In this document: positions 12,245 to 20,828 of the stretch, piece after piece
Layout: each line of letters starts with the position of its first letter
Position numbering within the stretch: the stretch's first letter is position 1
Assembly: GCA_027064585.1 (NCBI GenBank)
Contig: JAMOPI010000010.1
Location: forward strand, 1-64,000
DNA from: Candidatus Desulfofervidaceae bacterium
Lineage (GTDB): Bacteria; Desulfobacterota; Desulfofervidia; Desulfofervidales; Desulfofervidaceae
Direction: 5' to 3'
DNA: 64,000 nt
The notes under the pieces: model-generated
The model's input: only the letters and a program-made list of their open reading frames with translations
What the model was told of the DNA's origin: nothing
Databases searched by the model: none
Position numbers and translations under genes: made by a program

Positions 12245-13775
12245 CTGTTTCTAAAAATAAACATTTTCCCGTCATTTCTTTGGGCACAGACAGACCAAGG
12301 GCCGTAAGGATTGTTGGGGCCACATCACCTAAAATACCCTGTCTTAGTCTTAATTTTGGCACAGGTTCTTTTACAAAAATAAAAGGCACAGGATTAAGGG
12401 TATGGGCCGTGTGAGGTTGACCTGTTTCATAGTCTATCATCTGTTCGGCATTACCGTGATCGGCCGTAACAAAGGCCATACCCTTAAGCCGATTTATCTC
12501 GGTAATGATTTTTCCTAGACACCTATCTACTGTTTCACATGCCTTAATAGCGGCCTCAAGCACCCCTGTGTGCCCAACCATATCCCCATTGGCAAAATTA
12601 AGTACAATAAACTGATACTTGCCACTTCTAAGCCTTTTTATCAGTTCTTCTGTGATCTGAGGCGCACTCATCTCTGGCTTTAGGTCATAGGTAGGTACTT
12701 CTCGTGGTGATGGAATAAGGCAGCGATCCTCACCCGGAAAGGGGTCTTCCTTTCCACCATTAAAAAAGTAGGTTACATGGGCGTATTTTTCTGTCTCGGC
12801 AATGCGCAATTGCTGCCATCCCTGCTGACTAAGGACTTCTCCTAAAATATTTTTTAAATGTTCTGGAGGAAAGGCTACAGGTAAATTAAACGTCTTGTCA
12901 TATTCAGTCATACAGACAAACTGCGAAAGAACTGGCCACTTCTTGCGCTTAAAATAAGAAAAATCTTTTTGGGTCAAGGCCCTGGTGATCTGCCTTACCC
13001 GATCGGCACGAAAGTTAAAGACAATGACGACATCTTTATCATCAATGGTGGCCACTGAATAGCCATTTTTTGTAATGACCGTTGGCTTAATAAACTCATC
13101 GGTTTCTCCCCGCGCATAGGCCTGCTCTACCGCCTCTATAGCCGAATTAGCTTTAAAGCCTTCTCCCAGCACCATCGCCTCATAGGCAAGCTGCGTCCTC
13201 TCCCAGCGGGTATCCCGATCCATGGCGTAGTAACGCCCAGAGATAGTAGCAAATTCACCAACGCCGATTTCCTTTATATAATTTTCCACTTCTTTGATGT
13301 ATTTTAATGCACTCTTTGGTGGTGTATCCCGACCATCGGTAAAACCATGGATAAAGACATCTGTTAGGCCATTTCTTTTGGCCATCTCTAAGAGACCATA
13401 AATATGATCCATGGAACTGTGCACACGCCCATCAGAGATAAGGCCCAAAAGATGTAATTTAGCTCCTTTGGCCTTTTGCATCGCCGAGGTAAGCACCGGA
13501 TTTTGAAAAAAGCTTCCCTCTCTTATTGCCTTGCTAATGCGGGTTACATCCTGATAGACAATCCGGCCTGCGCCTAAATTTAAGTGACCGACCTCTGAAT
13601 TGCCCATTACCCCTTCAGGTAGGCCAACGGCCTCTCCATGTGCCTTTAATGTCGTCCAGGGATAATTGGCCATCAAATTGTCCATAACTGGCGTTTTGGC
13701 CAGGGCTACCGCATTACCTTCCTTTTTAGGATTTAACCCCCAGCCGTCTAGGATGATCAAAATAGTCGGGCCCAA
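12237..13775 (-). CDS. gpmI: 2,3-bisphosphoglycerate-independent phosphoglycerate mutase
   Basis: A 512-residue enzyme that interconverts 3- and 2-phosphoglycerate with two Mn ions. It begins PTILIILDGWG with the metal-binding Asp10, and GVMGNSEVGHLNLGAGR carries the catalytic Ser60 that is phosphorylated during turnover. HGFTDGRDTPP, FRADRVRQ, FANGDMVGHTG and TADHGNAEQM supply other metal and substrate ligands. The length is normal for the family. It works one step before enolase, which is at 38160 in this window. It follows rsfS with a 29-base gap. Confidence 0.97.
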   Translation of the reverse strand: MGPTILIILDGWGLNPKKEGNAVALAKTPVMDNLMANYPWTTLKAHGEAVGLPEGVMGNSEVGHLNLGAGRIVYQDVTRISKAIREGSFFQNPVLTSAMQKAKGAKLHLLGLISDGRVHSSMDHIYGLLEMAKRNGLTDVFIHGFTDGRDTPPKSALKYIKEVENYIKEIGVGEFATISGRYYAMDRDTRWERTQLAYEAMVLGEGFKANSAIEAVEQAYARGETDEFIKPTVITKNGYSVATIDDKDVVIVFNFRADRVRQITRALTQKDFSYFKRKKWPVLSQFVCMTEYDKTFNLPVAFPPEHLKNILGEVLSQQGWQQLRIAETEKYAHVTYFFNGGKEDPFPGEDRCLIPSPREVPTYDLKPEMSAPQITEELIKRLRSGKYQFIVLNFANGDMVGHTGVLEAAIKACETVDRCLGKIITEINRLKGMAFVTADHGNAEQMIDYETGQPHTAHTLNPVPFIFVKEPVPKLRLRQGILGDVAPTILTALGLSVPKEMTGKCLFLETDA

Positions 13776-13804
13776 TTTATGCCTCCTCTTTTAACTCAAA
13801 TATT

Positions 13805-14155
13805 TTAGTTCGTTTCTAATAAATCTTTCCACTCCACACGTGGTGCATCGGCCCAAAGGCCTTCTAGGTCATAATATTCCCGAATCGGTTCATAAAAGAC
13901 ATGCACAACCAGATCACCAAAGTCCAAAAGGACCCAGCGGCCTTCGGTAAGGCCCTCTACGCCGATGGGCTTATAACCAGCTTTTTCCATCTTTTCTAAA
14001 ATGGCCTCACCAATAGCCTCTGTGTGTCTATCCGAATTGCCGCTCATGATGAGAAAGTAGTCGGTGATAGTAGAAAGTCCACGCAGGTCAATGAGGACAA
14101 TGTCCATTGCCTTCTTTTCTATGGCCGTCTTAAGACAAATCTTTCTCTTTTCCAT
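13805..14155 (-). CDS. rsfS: Ribosomal silencing factor RsfS
   Basis: A RsfS/Iojap protein of about 116 residues that binds ribosomal protein uL14 and blocks subunit joining when nutrients are short. Family segments are KAMDIVLIDLRGLSTITDYF, IMSGNSDRHTEAI, GLTEGRWVLLDFGDLVVHVF and REYYDLEGLW. I chose the ATG at 14155 because AGGAGAGGGA lies directly before it; the frame is open to 14212, but the extra residues are not family-like. The start overlaps the end of nadD by 26 bases, the common nadD-rsfS pairing. Confidence 0.93.
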   Translation of the reverse strand: MEKRKICLKTAIEKKAMDIVLIDLRGLSTITDYFLIMSGNSDRHTEAIGEAILEKMEKAGYKPIGVEGLTEGRWVLLDFGDLVVHVFYEPIREYYDLEGLWADAPRVEWKDLLETN

Positions 14156-14795
14156 TCCCTCTCCTATAAAGTCCCTTTCTGTAAATATAATCAGCCACTT
14201 CCTTTGGGACAAGATAACGAATAGATTTTCCTTCGGCCAAAAGTCTTCTGATATGTGTAGCCGAGATATTTAAAGAAAAAATAGGACAAAAATATACGCA
14301 ATTTCCTGTGGGAAGGATAAAGACATCACCTTTTCTTTTAATTTCTTCGCTAAAAATCTTTCTAAGTGGAGCTAAAATTTCTTCCTGTTTAAACCCTATA
14401 CGGGGCATAACGACAAAATGAGTAAGAGTAAAAAGTTCTTTTGGTGACTTCCAGGTATCTATCTCCAAAAAGGCATCCAGGCCAATGATAAAATAAAATT
14501 TGGCCTCTATTTCTTTTTTTAGTAACTTTAAGGTATCTACCGTATATGATTTTCCTGCCCGCTGGCCCTCTATGTCAGAGATGGTAAAGAAAGAGTTATG
14601 GGCAATGGCCAGTTTGACCATTTCATAACGATGGGCAAAGGACACAATTTCACTTGCAGCGCGATGAGGTGGAATACCTGAGGGTATAAAAATGACCTTA
14701 TCTAGCCTTAATTCTTCCCTAATCTCTTCTGCAGCCCTTAAATGTCCAAAATGAATGGGATTGAATGTCCCTCCTAAAATACCAACTTTCTTCAT
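14130..14795 (-). CDS. nadD: Nicotinate-nucleotide adenylyltransferase
   Basis: A 221-residue nucleotidyltransferase that makes deamido-NAD from nicotinate mononucleotide and ATP. The N-terminal GILGGTFNPIHFGHLRAAEE includes the HxGH motif (His15-Phe-Gly-His18), and IPSGIPPHR follows. FIIGLDAFLEIDTWKSPKEL and ISATHIRRLLAEGKSIRYLV, the late ISSTxIR-type motif, complete the signature. It is 10 bases downstream of proA and overlaps rsfS. Confidence 0.95.
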   Translation of the reverse strand: MKKVGILGGTFNPIHFGHLRAAEEIREELRLDKVIFIPSGIPPHRAASEIVSFAHRYEMVKLAIAHNSFFTISDIEGQRAGKSYTVDTLKLLKKEIEAKFYFIIGLDAFLEIDTWKSPKELFTLTHFVVMPRIGFKQEEILAPLRKIFSEEIKRKGDVFILPTGNCVYFCPIFSLNISATHIRRLLAEGKSIRYLVPKEVADYIYRKGLYRRGNGKEKDLS

Positions 14796-14805
14796 GCACT
14801 AGCCA

Positions 14806-16062
14806 CTAGGTGCGTATCTGTCCCTGTCCAAAAACGATAAACTTGGTGGTGGTTAACTCCTCTAATCCCATTGGCCCATAAGCATGTAGCTTTGAGGTGC
14901 TAATACCAATTTCTGAACCAAGCCCTAACTGGTTGCCATCATTAAACCGGGTAGAGGCATTGACCAATACTACGGATGCATCCACCTTTTCTAAAAAGCG
15001 CCAGGCACGGCTGTAGTCCTCGGTAATAATGGTCTCGGTATGGTTAGAGCCATACTTGGCAATGTGCTCAATGGCCTCATCCATATTGGCTACAATCTTA
15101 ACGGCCAAAATCAGGTCTAGATACTCAGCTGGCCAATCTGCTTCCGTGGCTGGTCTGGCCTGAGGAAAAATTTGACATGTCTTTTCACACCCCCTTATTT
15201 CTACACCAGCCTCTACAAAGCGTTTAAGCATAACAGGTAAAAAACTCTTGGCTACGGCCTCATGCACCAGCATCGTTTCCATGGCATTGCACACCCCTGG
15301 CCGTTGCACCTTGGCATTAAAACAAATCTCCTCGGCCATCTTTAAATCGGCCTTATCATCTACATACACGTGACATACACCCTTATAATGCTTAAGCACA
15401 GGAATTTTTGAATTTTCCGTAACAAAACGGATAAGACCCTCTCCTCCTCTGGGGATAATAAGGTCAATCACGCCTTCTAATTTAAGTAACTCTAACACGA
15501 CCTTTCTGTCCGTAATTGGCACTACCTGGATGGCCTTTTCTGGCAGGCCAGCGGTAATAAGGGCCTTGGTCATGATCTCTCCCAGACAGAGATTGGAATT
15601 GATGGCCTCAGATCCACCCCTTAAAATAACACTATTTCCCGCCTTAAGACAAAGGGCCGCTGCTTCTACCGTGGCGTCAGGCCTGGCCTCATAGACCATA
15701 GCAATAACACCTAAAGGAATGCGCATCCGGCCTACTTTCAAACCATTGGGCCGTTGCCACATTTTAACAATACTGCCTACTGGGTCAGGTAGGGAAATAA
15801 CCTCATGTAAGTTATGAATCATGCCCTCTATGCGGGCCTCGGTTAAGGTCAGACGGTCAATCAGGGCCTTAGAAAGTCCTTTTTCCCTAGCATAGGCCAC
15901 ATCTTTGGCATTGGCCTCAAGGAGGGCAGACATATTCTCTTTTAGTCCCTTAGCAATCTCGGCTAAGGCCTTATTCTTGGCATCTGTTTTGGCGACGGCC
16001 AAAATCTGGCTAGCGGCCTTGGCCTCCTTGGCCATAGAAAGGACCTTTTCCTTTAACTCCAC
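14806..16062 (-). CDS. proA: Gamma-glutamyl phosphate reductase
   Basis: A 418-residue NADPH-dependent reductase that turns gamma-glutamyl phosphate into glutamate semialdehyde for proline synthesis. It belongs to the aldehyde dehydrogenase superfamily. Typical segments are [44 protein letters not shown] and the catalytic Cys in [20 protein letters not shown]-like [11 protein letters not shown] closes the active site. It is the first gene of the six-gene operon down to fdhD. Its partner proB is not in the window. Confidence 0.96.
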   Translation of the reverse strand: MELKEKVLSMAKEAKAASQILAVAKTDAKNKALAEIAKGLKENMSALLEANAKDVAYAREKGLSKALIDRLTLTEARIEGMIHNLHEVISLPDPVGSIVKMWQRPNGLKVGRMRIPLGVIAMVYEARPDATVEAAALCLKAGNSVILRGGSEAINSNLCLGEIMTKALITAGLPEKAIQVVPITDRKVVLELLKLEGVIDLIIPRGGEGLIRFVTENSKIPVLKHYKGVCHVYVDDKADLKMAEEICFNAKVQRPGVCNAMETMLVHEAVAKSFLPVMLKRFVEAGVEIRGCEKTCQIFPQARPATEADWPAEYLDLILAVKIVANMDEAIEHIAKYGSNHTETIITEDYSRAWRFLEKVDASVVLVNASTRFNDGNQLGLGSEIGISTSKLHAYGPMGLEELTTTKFIVFGQGQIRT

Positions 16063-16179
16063 CTTCTTGCCCCCTTTTTAGACATTACATAAGGGCAAAA
16101 TAGCATAACTTAACTATGAAGGCAAGGTTTAAAATTATTTTATTGCCCAGAATAAGAGTTTTGTGATAAATTTATTTTC

Positions 16180-16872
16180 ATGAAGGCCAAAGATTATTTT
16201 GACAAAATTGCCCCATATTATGACAAGTGGTATGTTTCCCCTATCGGGAAATATGTAGATGACACAGAAAAAGAGCAAGTTTTCTCTCTTTGGGAAACAA
16301 AAAAGGGGTTAGTATTAGATTTAGGCTGTGGCACAGGTAATTATACGCTAGAATTGATTAAGCGGAAAATAAAGGTAATTGGACTGGATGCCTCCTTTTC
16401 CATGCTCCTTTTGGCCAGAAAAAAACTACCTTCTACTTACCATGTCCAGGCAGATGCCCTTAGCTTGCCTTTTAAAGATAATCTTTTTGATGGGGTTTTA
16501 AGTATTACCTTATTTGAATTTCTGTCTTCCCCGCAAACAGTGCTTAGAGAAGTTTATCGCATTCTTAAACCTGGCGGTGAGGTAGTCATTGGCACCATGA
16601 ATACCTTTAGCCTGTGGTTTCTTTTTAAGCGTTTAAAAACGCTCTTTACCGAAACGGCCTATCGTTATGCCAGGTTTTATACAATAAATCAGCTTAAAAA
16701 GTTGCTGAAAAAAGCAGGCTTTAAAAACATAAAGACAAGGGGAGTTATCTATCTGCCTGCCTTTATTCCCCCTAAACTAATCCCTCTGGCCCAGCGTTTA
16801 GACAAAAAATGGGCAAACACTCACCTTAAACACCTGGCTGCCTTTGTTTTGATAAAGGGAGAACGACCATGA
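16180..16872 (+). CDS. Class I SAM-dependent methyltransferase (UbiE-like)
   Basis: A 230-residue methyltransferase. Motif I is VLDLGCGTGNYT at about residues 45-56, followed by VIGLDASFSMLLLAR, the acidic VQADALSLPFKDNLFDGVLS and VLREVYRILKPGGEVVIGTM. The substrate cannot be told; such proteins methylate quinones, lipids or small metabolites. TTGCCC (16143-16148) and TAAATT (16167-16172) with an 18-base spacer could be its promoter, leaving a very short leader and no clear ribosome binding site. Its stop overlaps the start of the next gene, an SDR, by 4 bases. Confidence 0.85.
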   Translation: MKAKDYFDKIAPYYDKWYVSPIGKYVDDTEKEQVFSLWETKKGLVLDLGCGTGNYTLELIKRKIKVIGLDASFSMLLLARKKLPSTYHVQADALSLPFKDNLFDGVLSITLFEFLSSPQTVLREVYRILKPGGEVVIGTMNTFSLWFLFKRLKTLFTETAYRYARFYTINQLKKLLKKAGFKNIKTRGVIYLPAFIPPKLIPLAQRLDKKWANTHLKHLAAFVLIKGERP

Positions 16873-17552
16873 AGGTGATCATTGCCGGTGCTACTGGTGA
16901 CATTGGCAAAGAGATTGTTAAAGCCCTGATAAAAGAACACACCTTACTTTTGCTTTACCGGGATGAAAGAAAGAAAGAAGCCCTTAAGGAAGAATTAGAA
17001 GGAAATTATAGCTTTCTTTCTATCCGAGAGCTTTTTTCAGAGCCAGAAATTATCCTTTCTGCCTTTTCCTCCTTTGCCCCTGACGCCTTTGTCAATGCCA
17101 TTGGCGATGGTTTTTACGCCAAGGTAGAAGATGCCTCTTTAGAACTTATAGAGGCCTCTTATGAGGCTAACTTAAAGGTACCTTTTTTTCTAACTCAACT
17201 AGTATATAAAGTTTTTTTAAAACAAAAATATGGGCACATTATCTTTATTAACTCTATTTCAGGCCTAGAAGGCTTTCCCTATGGCGTTGCTTATTGCCCC
17301 TTTAAATTTGCCTTACGGGGATTAGCAGAAGTAATGTATAAGGAAGGTAAAAGATACGGAATTAAGGTAAGTAGCATTTACCCTGGTATAGTAGATACAA
17401 AACTACTTCAAAAAATGCCTTTTTGTCCTCAAAAAAAATGTCTAATCTCGCCCCACGAAGTGGCACGCGCCGTTACATATCTTTTAAGCCTTCCTAAAGA
17501 GGCAGAAATAAAAGATCTAATTCTTAAAAACACCAAACTGATTTGGCGTTAA
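16869..17552 (+). CDS. Short-chain dehydrogenase/reductase
   Basis: A 227-residue classical SDR oxidoreductase. It has the nucleotide-binding GATGDIG (residues 7-13), NAIG at 76-79, Asn101, Ser129/Ser131 and the catalytic pair Tyr142-x3-Lys146 (AYCPFKFAL). SIYPGIVDT is the usual loop after the active site. No substrate is evident. It is translated with the preceding methyltransferase gene (ATGA overlap) and converges with a small membrane-protein gene, overlapping it by 4 bases. Confidence 0.88.
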   Translation: MKVIIAGATGDIGKEIVKALIKEHTLLLLYRDERKKEALKEELEGNYSFLSIRELFSEPEIILSAFSSFAPDAFVNAIGDGFYAKVEDASLELIEASYEANLKVPFFLTQLVYKVFLKQKYGHIIFINSISGLEGFPYGVAYCPFKFALRGLAEVMYKEGKRYGIKVSSIYPGIVDTKLLQKMPFCPQKKCLISPHEVARAVTYLLSLPKEAEIKDLILKNTKLIWR

Positions 17553-17701
17553 TGGTGTTCTCCTCCACCAAAGAAATAATCCTTAATACTCTTTAACACG
17601 ACAAAGGTTATACCCAATCCCAAGATGCTAATCGCACAATAAAAGGCACCCAAAAAGATACAATGACCTGCATCCCAATGCAATACATGCCACGGAAGCA
17701 T
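17549..17701 (-). CDS. Small single-span membrane protein, function unknown
   Basis: A 50-residue protein, MLPWHVLHWDAGHCIFLGAF then a hydrophobic run (CAISILGLGITFVVLKSI) and a Gly/His end (FFGGGEHH). AAGGGGGAAAGA before the ATG at 17701 supports this start; the frame is open upstream to 17737 but lacks such a site there. The histidines flanking one membrane helix recall small subunits of membrane redox complexes, but I do not recognise the family and no such complex is next to it. Confidence 0.6.
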   Translation of the reverse strand: MLPWHVLHWDAGHCIFLGAFYCAISILGLGITFVVLKSIKDYFFGGGEHH

Positions 17702-17879
17702 TTCTTTCCCCCTTAAGCTTTTAAAGCAAATTAACAAAAAGTTTTGTCGTCGTCAATCCTTTTTCTCATACTTATAAGTTGTCGGAGTTGTTTATTCATA
17801 ATCAGACCAGAAACTAAACCGGCCCAGTATATTTAAAATTTGCTTTAAAGTAATTAAAATTAACTTCCTAAACAAAAAA

Positions 17880-17904
17880 GCCGACTGGGCTTTCCCCAAT
17901 CGGC
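17880..17904 (-). terminator. Rho-independent terminator after the tRNA pair
   Basis: Read on the minus strand, GCCGATTGGG and CCCAGTCGGC form a 10-bp stem with one G-T pair and a 5-base loop, followed by TTTTTTG. It lies 20 bases past the 3' end of tRNA-Asp. Confidence 0.8.
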
Positions 17905-17923
17905 CTTTATTCTTCTACTTTTA

Positions 17924-18000
17924 TGGCGGGGCCGACGAGACTCGAACTCGCGACCTCCGGCGTGACAGGCCGGCGTTCTAACCGTCTGAACTACGGCCCC
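17924..18000 (-). tRNA. tRNA-Asp (anticodon GTC)
   Basis: On the minus strand the acceptor arms GGGGCCG and CGGCCCC pair fully, with discriminator G and an encoded CCA (77 bases). The anticodon stem CCGGC/GCCGG holds the loop CTGTCAC, anticodon GTC. The T-arm has GTTCGAGTC. It is followed by a terminator. Confidence 0.96.
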
Positions 18001-18018
18001 GCAATAATCTGCTCTCAA

Positions 18019-18093
18019 TGGTGGGCGGAACAGGGCTCGAACCTGTGACCTTCGGCTTGTAAGGCCGACGCTCTCCCACTGAGCTATCCGCCC
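18019..18093 (-). tRNA. tRNA-Val (anticodon TAC)
   Basis: On the minus strand the acceptor arms GGGCGGA and TCCGCCC pair, with discriminator A and an encoded CCA (75 bases). The anticodon loop is CTTACAA within a CGGC/GCCG stem, so the anticodon is TAC. The T-arm has GGTTCGAGCCC. It is 18 bases upstream of tRNA-Asp and probably in the same transcript. Confidence 0.96.
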
Positions 18094-18104
18094 TAGCTAA
18101 AATA

Positions 18105-18156
18105 AAACTAACAGGTTCATTCTCACTTGTCAAGACCACGAAGAATAGGATATTAT
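18105..18156. promoter_or_regulatory. Divergent promoters sharing one -35 region (tRNA genes / marC-like gene)
   Basis: On the minus strand TTGACA (18133-18128) is 17 bases from TAGTTT (18110-18105), pointing to tRNA-Val. On the plus strand TTGTCA (18127-18132) is 18 bases from TATTAT (18151-18156), pointing to the MarC-like gene. The two -35 hexamers overlap almost completely. Confidence 0.5.
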
Positions 18157-18162
18157 ACCTGT

Positions 18163-18783
18163 GTGCCTGATCTTCAATTTGTTTTCAAAGCATTTGTTTC
18201 TATCTTTATTATCGTTGATCCCATTGGGTTAATTCCTAACTTTGTCGGCCTGACCGCTTCGTATTCTCCCCAACGGGTTCAGCAAACAGTGATGGAGGCT
18301 ACCCTTACCCTTTTTGCCATTTTAACCATTTTTACCCTTTGGGGAAGCCGGATTTTAGAGGTCTTTGGTATCAGTTTGCCTGCCTTGCGCATTGCCGGCG
18401 GAGCAATTCTTTTTATGGTAGCATGGCAGATGCTTCAGGCTAAACGGACCCGCTTAAAGTCAACCCCAGAGGAAGAGGCCTATACGCAGATCCAAGAGGA
18501 TATAGGTATTGTTCCCCTTGGTATACCTATGCTGGCTGGACCTGGGGCCATTACTAATGTCATGGTACTAGCTGGAGGAGGTGGCCAGGGAGAAAAGATA
18601 GTTATTGTGAGTGCTATTATATTTACTACCATATTGACCTTTTTTATTCTCCGTTATGCTCAGAAATTGGCCAATTGGTTAGGGCAAACGGGCCTTCTTG
18701 TTCTAACACGCCTTATGGGGCTTATCTTGGCGGGTATTGCCGTGCAATTTATATTAGACGGTATAAGGACAGGTCTTTTCTAA
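18163..18783 (+). CDS. MarC-family integral membrane protein
   Basis: A protein of about 206 residues with six predicted membrane helices. FKAFVSIFIIVDPIGLIPNF at the start, PALRIAGGAILFMVAWQML in the middle and EDIGIVPLGIPMLAGPGAIT are typical of the MarC/YhgN (UPF0056) family, whose transport or other function is still unclear. The GTG at 18163 is the likely start; the frame is open to a TTG at 18127, but those bases are the -35 box of a good promoter. With the -10 at 18151-18156, transcription would begin almost at the GTG, so the messenger may be leaderless. Confidence 0.85.
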   Translation: MPDLQFVFKAFVSIFIIVDPIGLIPNFVGLTASYSPQRVQQTVMEATLTLFAILTIFTLWGSRILEVFGISLPALRIAGGAILFMVAWQMLQAKRTRLKSTPEEEAYTQIQEDIGIVPLGIPMLAGPGAITNVMVLAGGGGQGEKIVIVSAIIFTTILTFFILRYAQKLANWLGQTGLLVLTRLMGLILAGIAVQFILDGIRTGLF

Positions 18784-18844
18784 ACTTGACTTTTCCTAAT
18801 TAAGACTTATCTAAATTTACAAAAATCATATTGGAGGGAGAAAA

Positions 18845-19078
18845 ATGCCTATTTATGAATATGAGTGTACAAACTGTCATCATCATTTTGAAGTACTGCA
18901 GAAGATGAACGATCCCTTGCCTCAATGTCCCAAGTGCGGAGGAAAGGTTAGAAGATTGATTAACGGTACTTCTTTTATCCTAAAAGGCGATGGTTGGTAT
19001 GTTACTGATTATGGGTGGAAGAAGTCCCATAAAGAAAAGAAAAAATCTGCCGATAAGACGGCCTCTGCTTCTCAATAA
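18845..19078 (+). CDS. FmdB-type zinc-ribbon regulatory protein
   Basis: A 77-residue protein beginning [20 protein letters not shown]. It has the two CxxC knuckles Cys8/Cys11 and Cys28/Cys31 ([12 protein letters not shown]) and the GWYVTDYG segment found in FmdB (CxxC_CxxC_SSSS) proteins. The C-terminus is a lysine-rich tail. FmdB was linked to regulation of formamidase or amidase genes in Methylophilus, but most members have no known target. GGAGGG precedes the ATG. Its last bases overlap the convergent next gene by 7. Confidence 0.9.
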   Translation: MPIYEYECTNCHHHFEVLQKMNDPLPQCPKCGGKVRRLINGTSFILKGDGWYVTDYGWKKSHKEKKKSADKTASASQ

Positions 19079-20142
19079 ATTTTGGGGAAGGGATCTTCCT
19101 TCCGTATAAGGCCTAAAAAGTTTCTATATTTAATAAGGCAGCCTGTGGGAAGGAGAGAAATCTTTAACTCCTTCCCTTTTAAACGCTGACAAAGGCTATT
19201 TAAGACAGAAAAGCGGCATTTAAACGAAATTTCTTTTTGAAGACTGGTATTTATAGGCAAGGTGAGAGTGTAGTTTCCCTCTTTGGCTGAGAGCTTGAAG
19301 GTGCACACATCTTTTTTAAAAGTAAGGATACCAAGAGAATTTAATTGTCTTTCCAGTCGGGATAAACGGGAAAGGTGATTTTTCAAATCCTTTAATTCTA
19401 ACTTAAACTGACTTAAAGTTTTTGTCTTTATTAAAGATCGGAAAAGATTTAAATTTTTTTCATTTTCAGGAAAAAGTTGCACCCAGATTTTAAGCCGAGG
19501 CACAGAAATAATTATATCCTGGGAGTCTAAATAAAAAGAGGCTACTTTTTCGGCAATTACCTTTAAGGCCTTTACTAAACGGCGTGTAGAGGTATAAGGA
19601 AGAGAAAGAAGTTGAGTCTGCTTACCAGAAAAGGGCATAAAGGCACACACAAAGAAATTTGCATTTTCTCCAATGGCCCCTAAGGTGTTTGCATTTGAAA
19701 AAACAATTATTTTATCTCCTTCTTCTGAAATTACACTGGCCAAATCAAGGATACGGCAAAAACTAGATAAATTTAATGGAATTGACCTTTCTCTTTTTAT
19801 TTTGCTTAAAAAGGAACTTGTCTGTTGAATGTTTGTTAATTCCAATATATCTCTCTGTCTGCTAAGACGGAGAGAAGGACCTATTTCTATCTTAACCTCT
19901 CCTTTTGAAAGATCTTTTAGAAAGACTCGCAGGAGGTCCAAGGGAAGACAATAGGTGTAAGGCAAAGATAATCCTTCTTTGAGGGTTAATTGCGCTGTAA
20001 TAAGGCCATCACTGCCTAAGAGAAAGATATCTTTTGGCCCTCCTAACAAAATATATCTTTTTTCTTGAGCCCTACCAATGATCTTATCAAAGAAATCAAG
20101 GGCCCTTTTTAAGGTTTTGCCTGAAATAGATAGAATCATCAT
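19072..20142 (-). CDS. Divergent beta-clamp (DnaN)-like protein
   Basis: A 356-residue protein, close to the 377 of the true DnaN in this window. By eye the order of segments follows the three clamp domains. Domain 1: [20 protein letters not shown] and [15 protein letters not shown] parallel DnaN TLIETKDGKLDVLATDLEL and IVVPARALYNIIRSL. Domain 2: [20 protein letters not shown], then [19 protein letters not shown], parallel MVPRKAVIEML and VRLMENKFPQYQSLI. Domain 3: [15 protein letters not shown] and [11 protein letters not shown] parallel INKDELKDILKRI and ISLLLDILNAL. Overall identity is low. It may be a second clamp, a regulator of the clamp or a degenerate paralogue. It is alone on its strand, between an FmdB gene and DUF4390. 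Confidence 0.6.
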   Translation of the reverse strand: MMILSISGKTLKRALDFFDKIIGRAQEKRYILLGGPKDIFLLGSDGLITAQLTLKEGLSLPYTYCLPLDLLRVFLKDLSKGEVKIEIGPSLRLSRQRDILELTNIQQTSSFLSKIKRERSIPLNLSSFCRILDLASVISEEGDKIIVFSNANTLGAIGENANFFVCAFMPFSGKQTQLLSLPYTSTRRLVKALKVIAEKVASFYLDSQDIIISVPRLKIWVQLFPENEKNLNLFRSLIKTKTLSQFKLELKDLKNHLSRLSRLERQLNSLGILTFKKDVCTFKLSAKEGNYTLTLPINTSLQKEISFKCRFSVLNSLCQRLKGKELKISLLPTGCLIKYRNFLGLIRKEDPFPKIY

Positions 20143-20251
20143 AAAAATGATACTATAGAGGGCTTATTCCATCAACATCCCTTGACATACATTGCTTCAA
20201 CCTGCTACCATGCCGTTGCTGGTAATGAGAAACTGGAGTAAAATTGGTTTT

Positions 20252-20827
20252 ATGGAAGGATTAAAAAAATCCTATTTCTATAAAGTTGGCACTTTTCTCT
20301 TTGCCCTAATTATCTTCTTAGCTTCTTCTCTTTGGGCGAGAGAGGCGCTGATAAAGAATATCGTTGTTACTACCTCTCAAAAAAATCTCCTTGTCTATTT
20401 TACCGTAGCCAACTGTTTTACCAAAGAGATGGAAAGGGCCATTTTAAATGGTGTCCCTGTTACCTTTACTTATAAGATTGTCTTGGAAGAAAAACGCACC
20501 CTTTTCCCAGATAAAACCATAGCCTCTCTTATCCTACATCATACCTTAAAATACGACCAACTAAAAGAGGTTTTTATCATCACGCGTCAGGGAAAGGCTA
20601 AGGATCATTTGACCTCAAAGGATTTAATCTGGGCAAAGAAGATCATGGCCGAAGTAGAAGTACCAGTAGTATCTTTAGCAAAGTTAAAAAAGGGTCATAA
20701 ATATACTCTTCGTCTAAAGGCAGAATTGAGCAAAGTAAAATTACCATTTTATTTGCGTTATATCCTCTTTTTTTCTTCTCTATGGAACTTTAAAACCAAT
20801 TGGTATTCAGTAGAATTTGTCTACTAA
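20252..20827 (+). CDS. DUF4390 secreted protein
   Basis: A protein of about 191 residues that starts MEGLKKSYFYKVGTFLFALI with a signal peptide or membrane anchor ending near SLWARE. The rest (IKNIVVTTSQKNLLVYFTV, FTKEMERAILNGVPVTFTYK, LPFYLRYILFF, FKTNWYSVEFVY) is typical of DUF4390, a family often encoded just before NtrY-like kinases. Function is unknown. The frame is open upstream to 20192; I prefer the ATG at 20252, since the signal sequence begins there. The kinase gene starts 2 bases after the stop, so they are one operon. Confidence 0.75.
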   Translation: MEGLKKSYFYKVGTFLFALIIFLASSLWAREALIKNIVVTTSQKNLLVYFTVANCFTKEMERAILNGVPVTFTYKIVLEEKRTLFPDKTIASLILHHTLKYDQLKEVFIITRQGKAKDHLTSKDLIWAKKIMAEVEVPVVSLAKLKKGHKYTLRLKAELSKVKLPFYLRYILFFSSLWNFKTNWYSVEFVY

Positions 20828-20828
20828 T

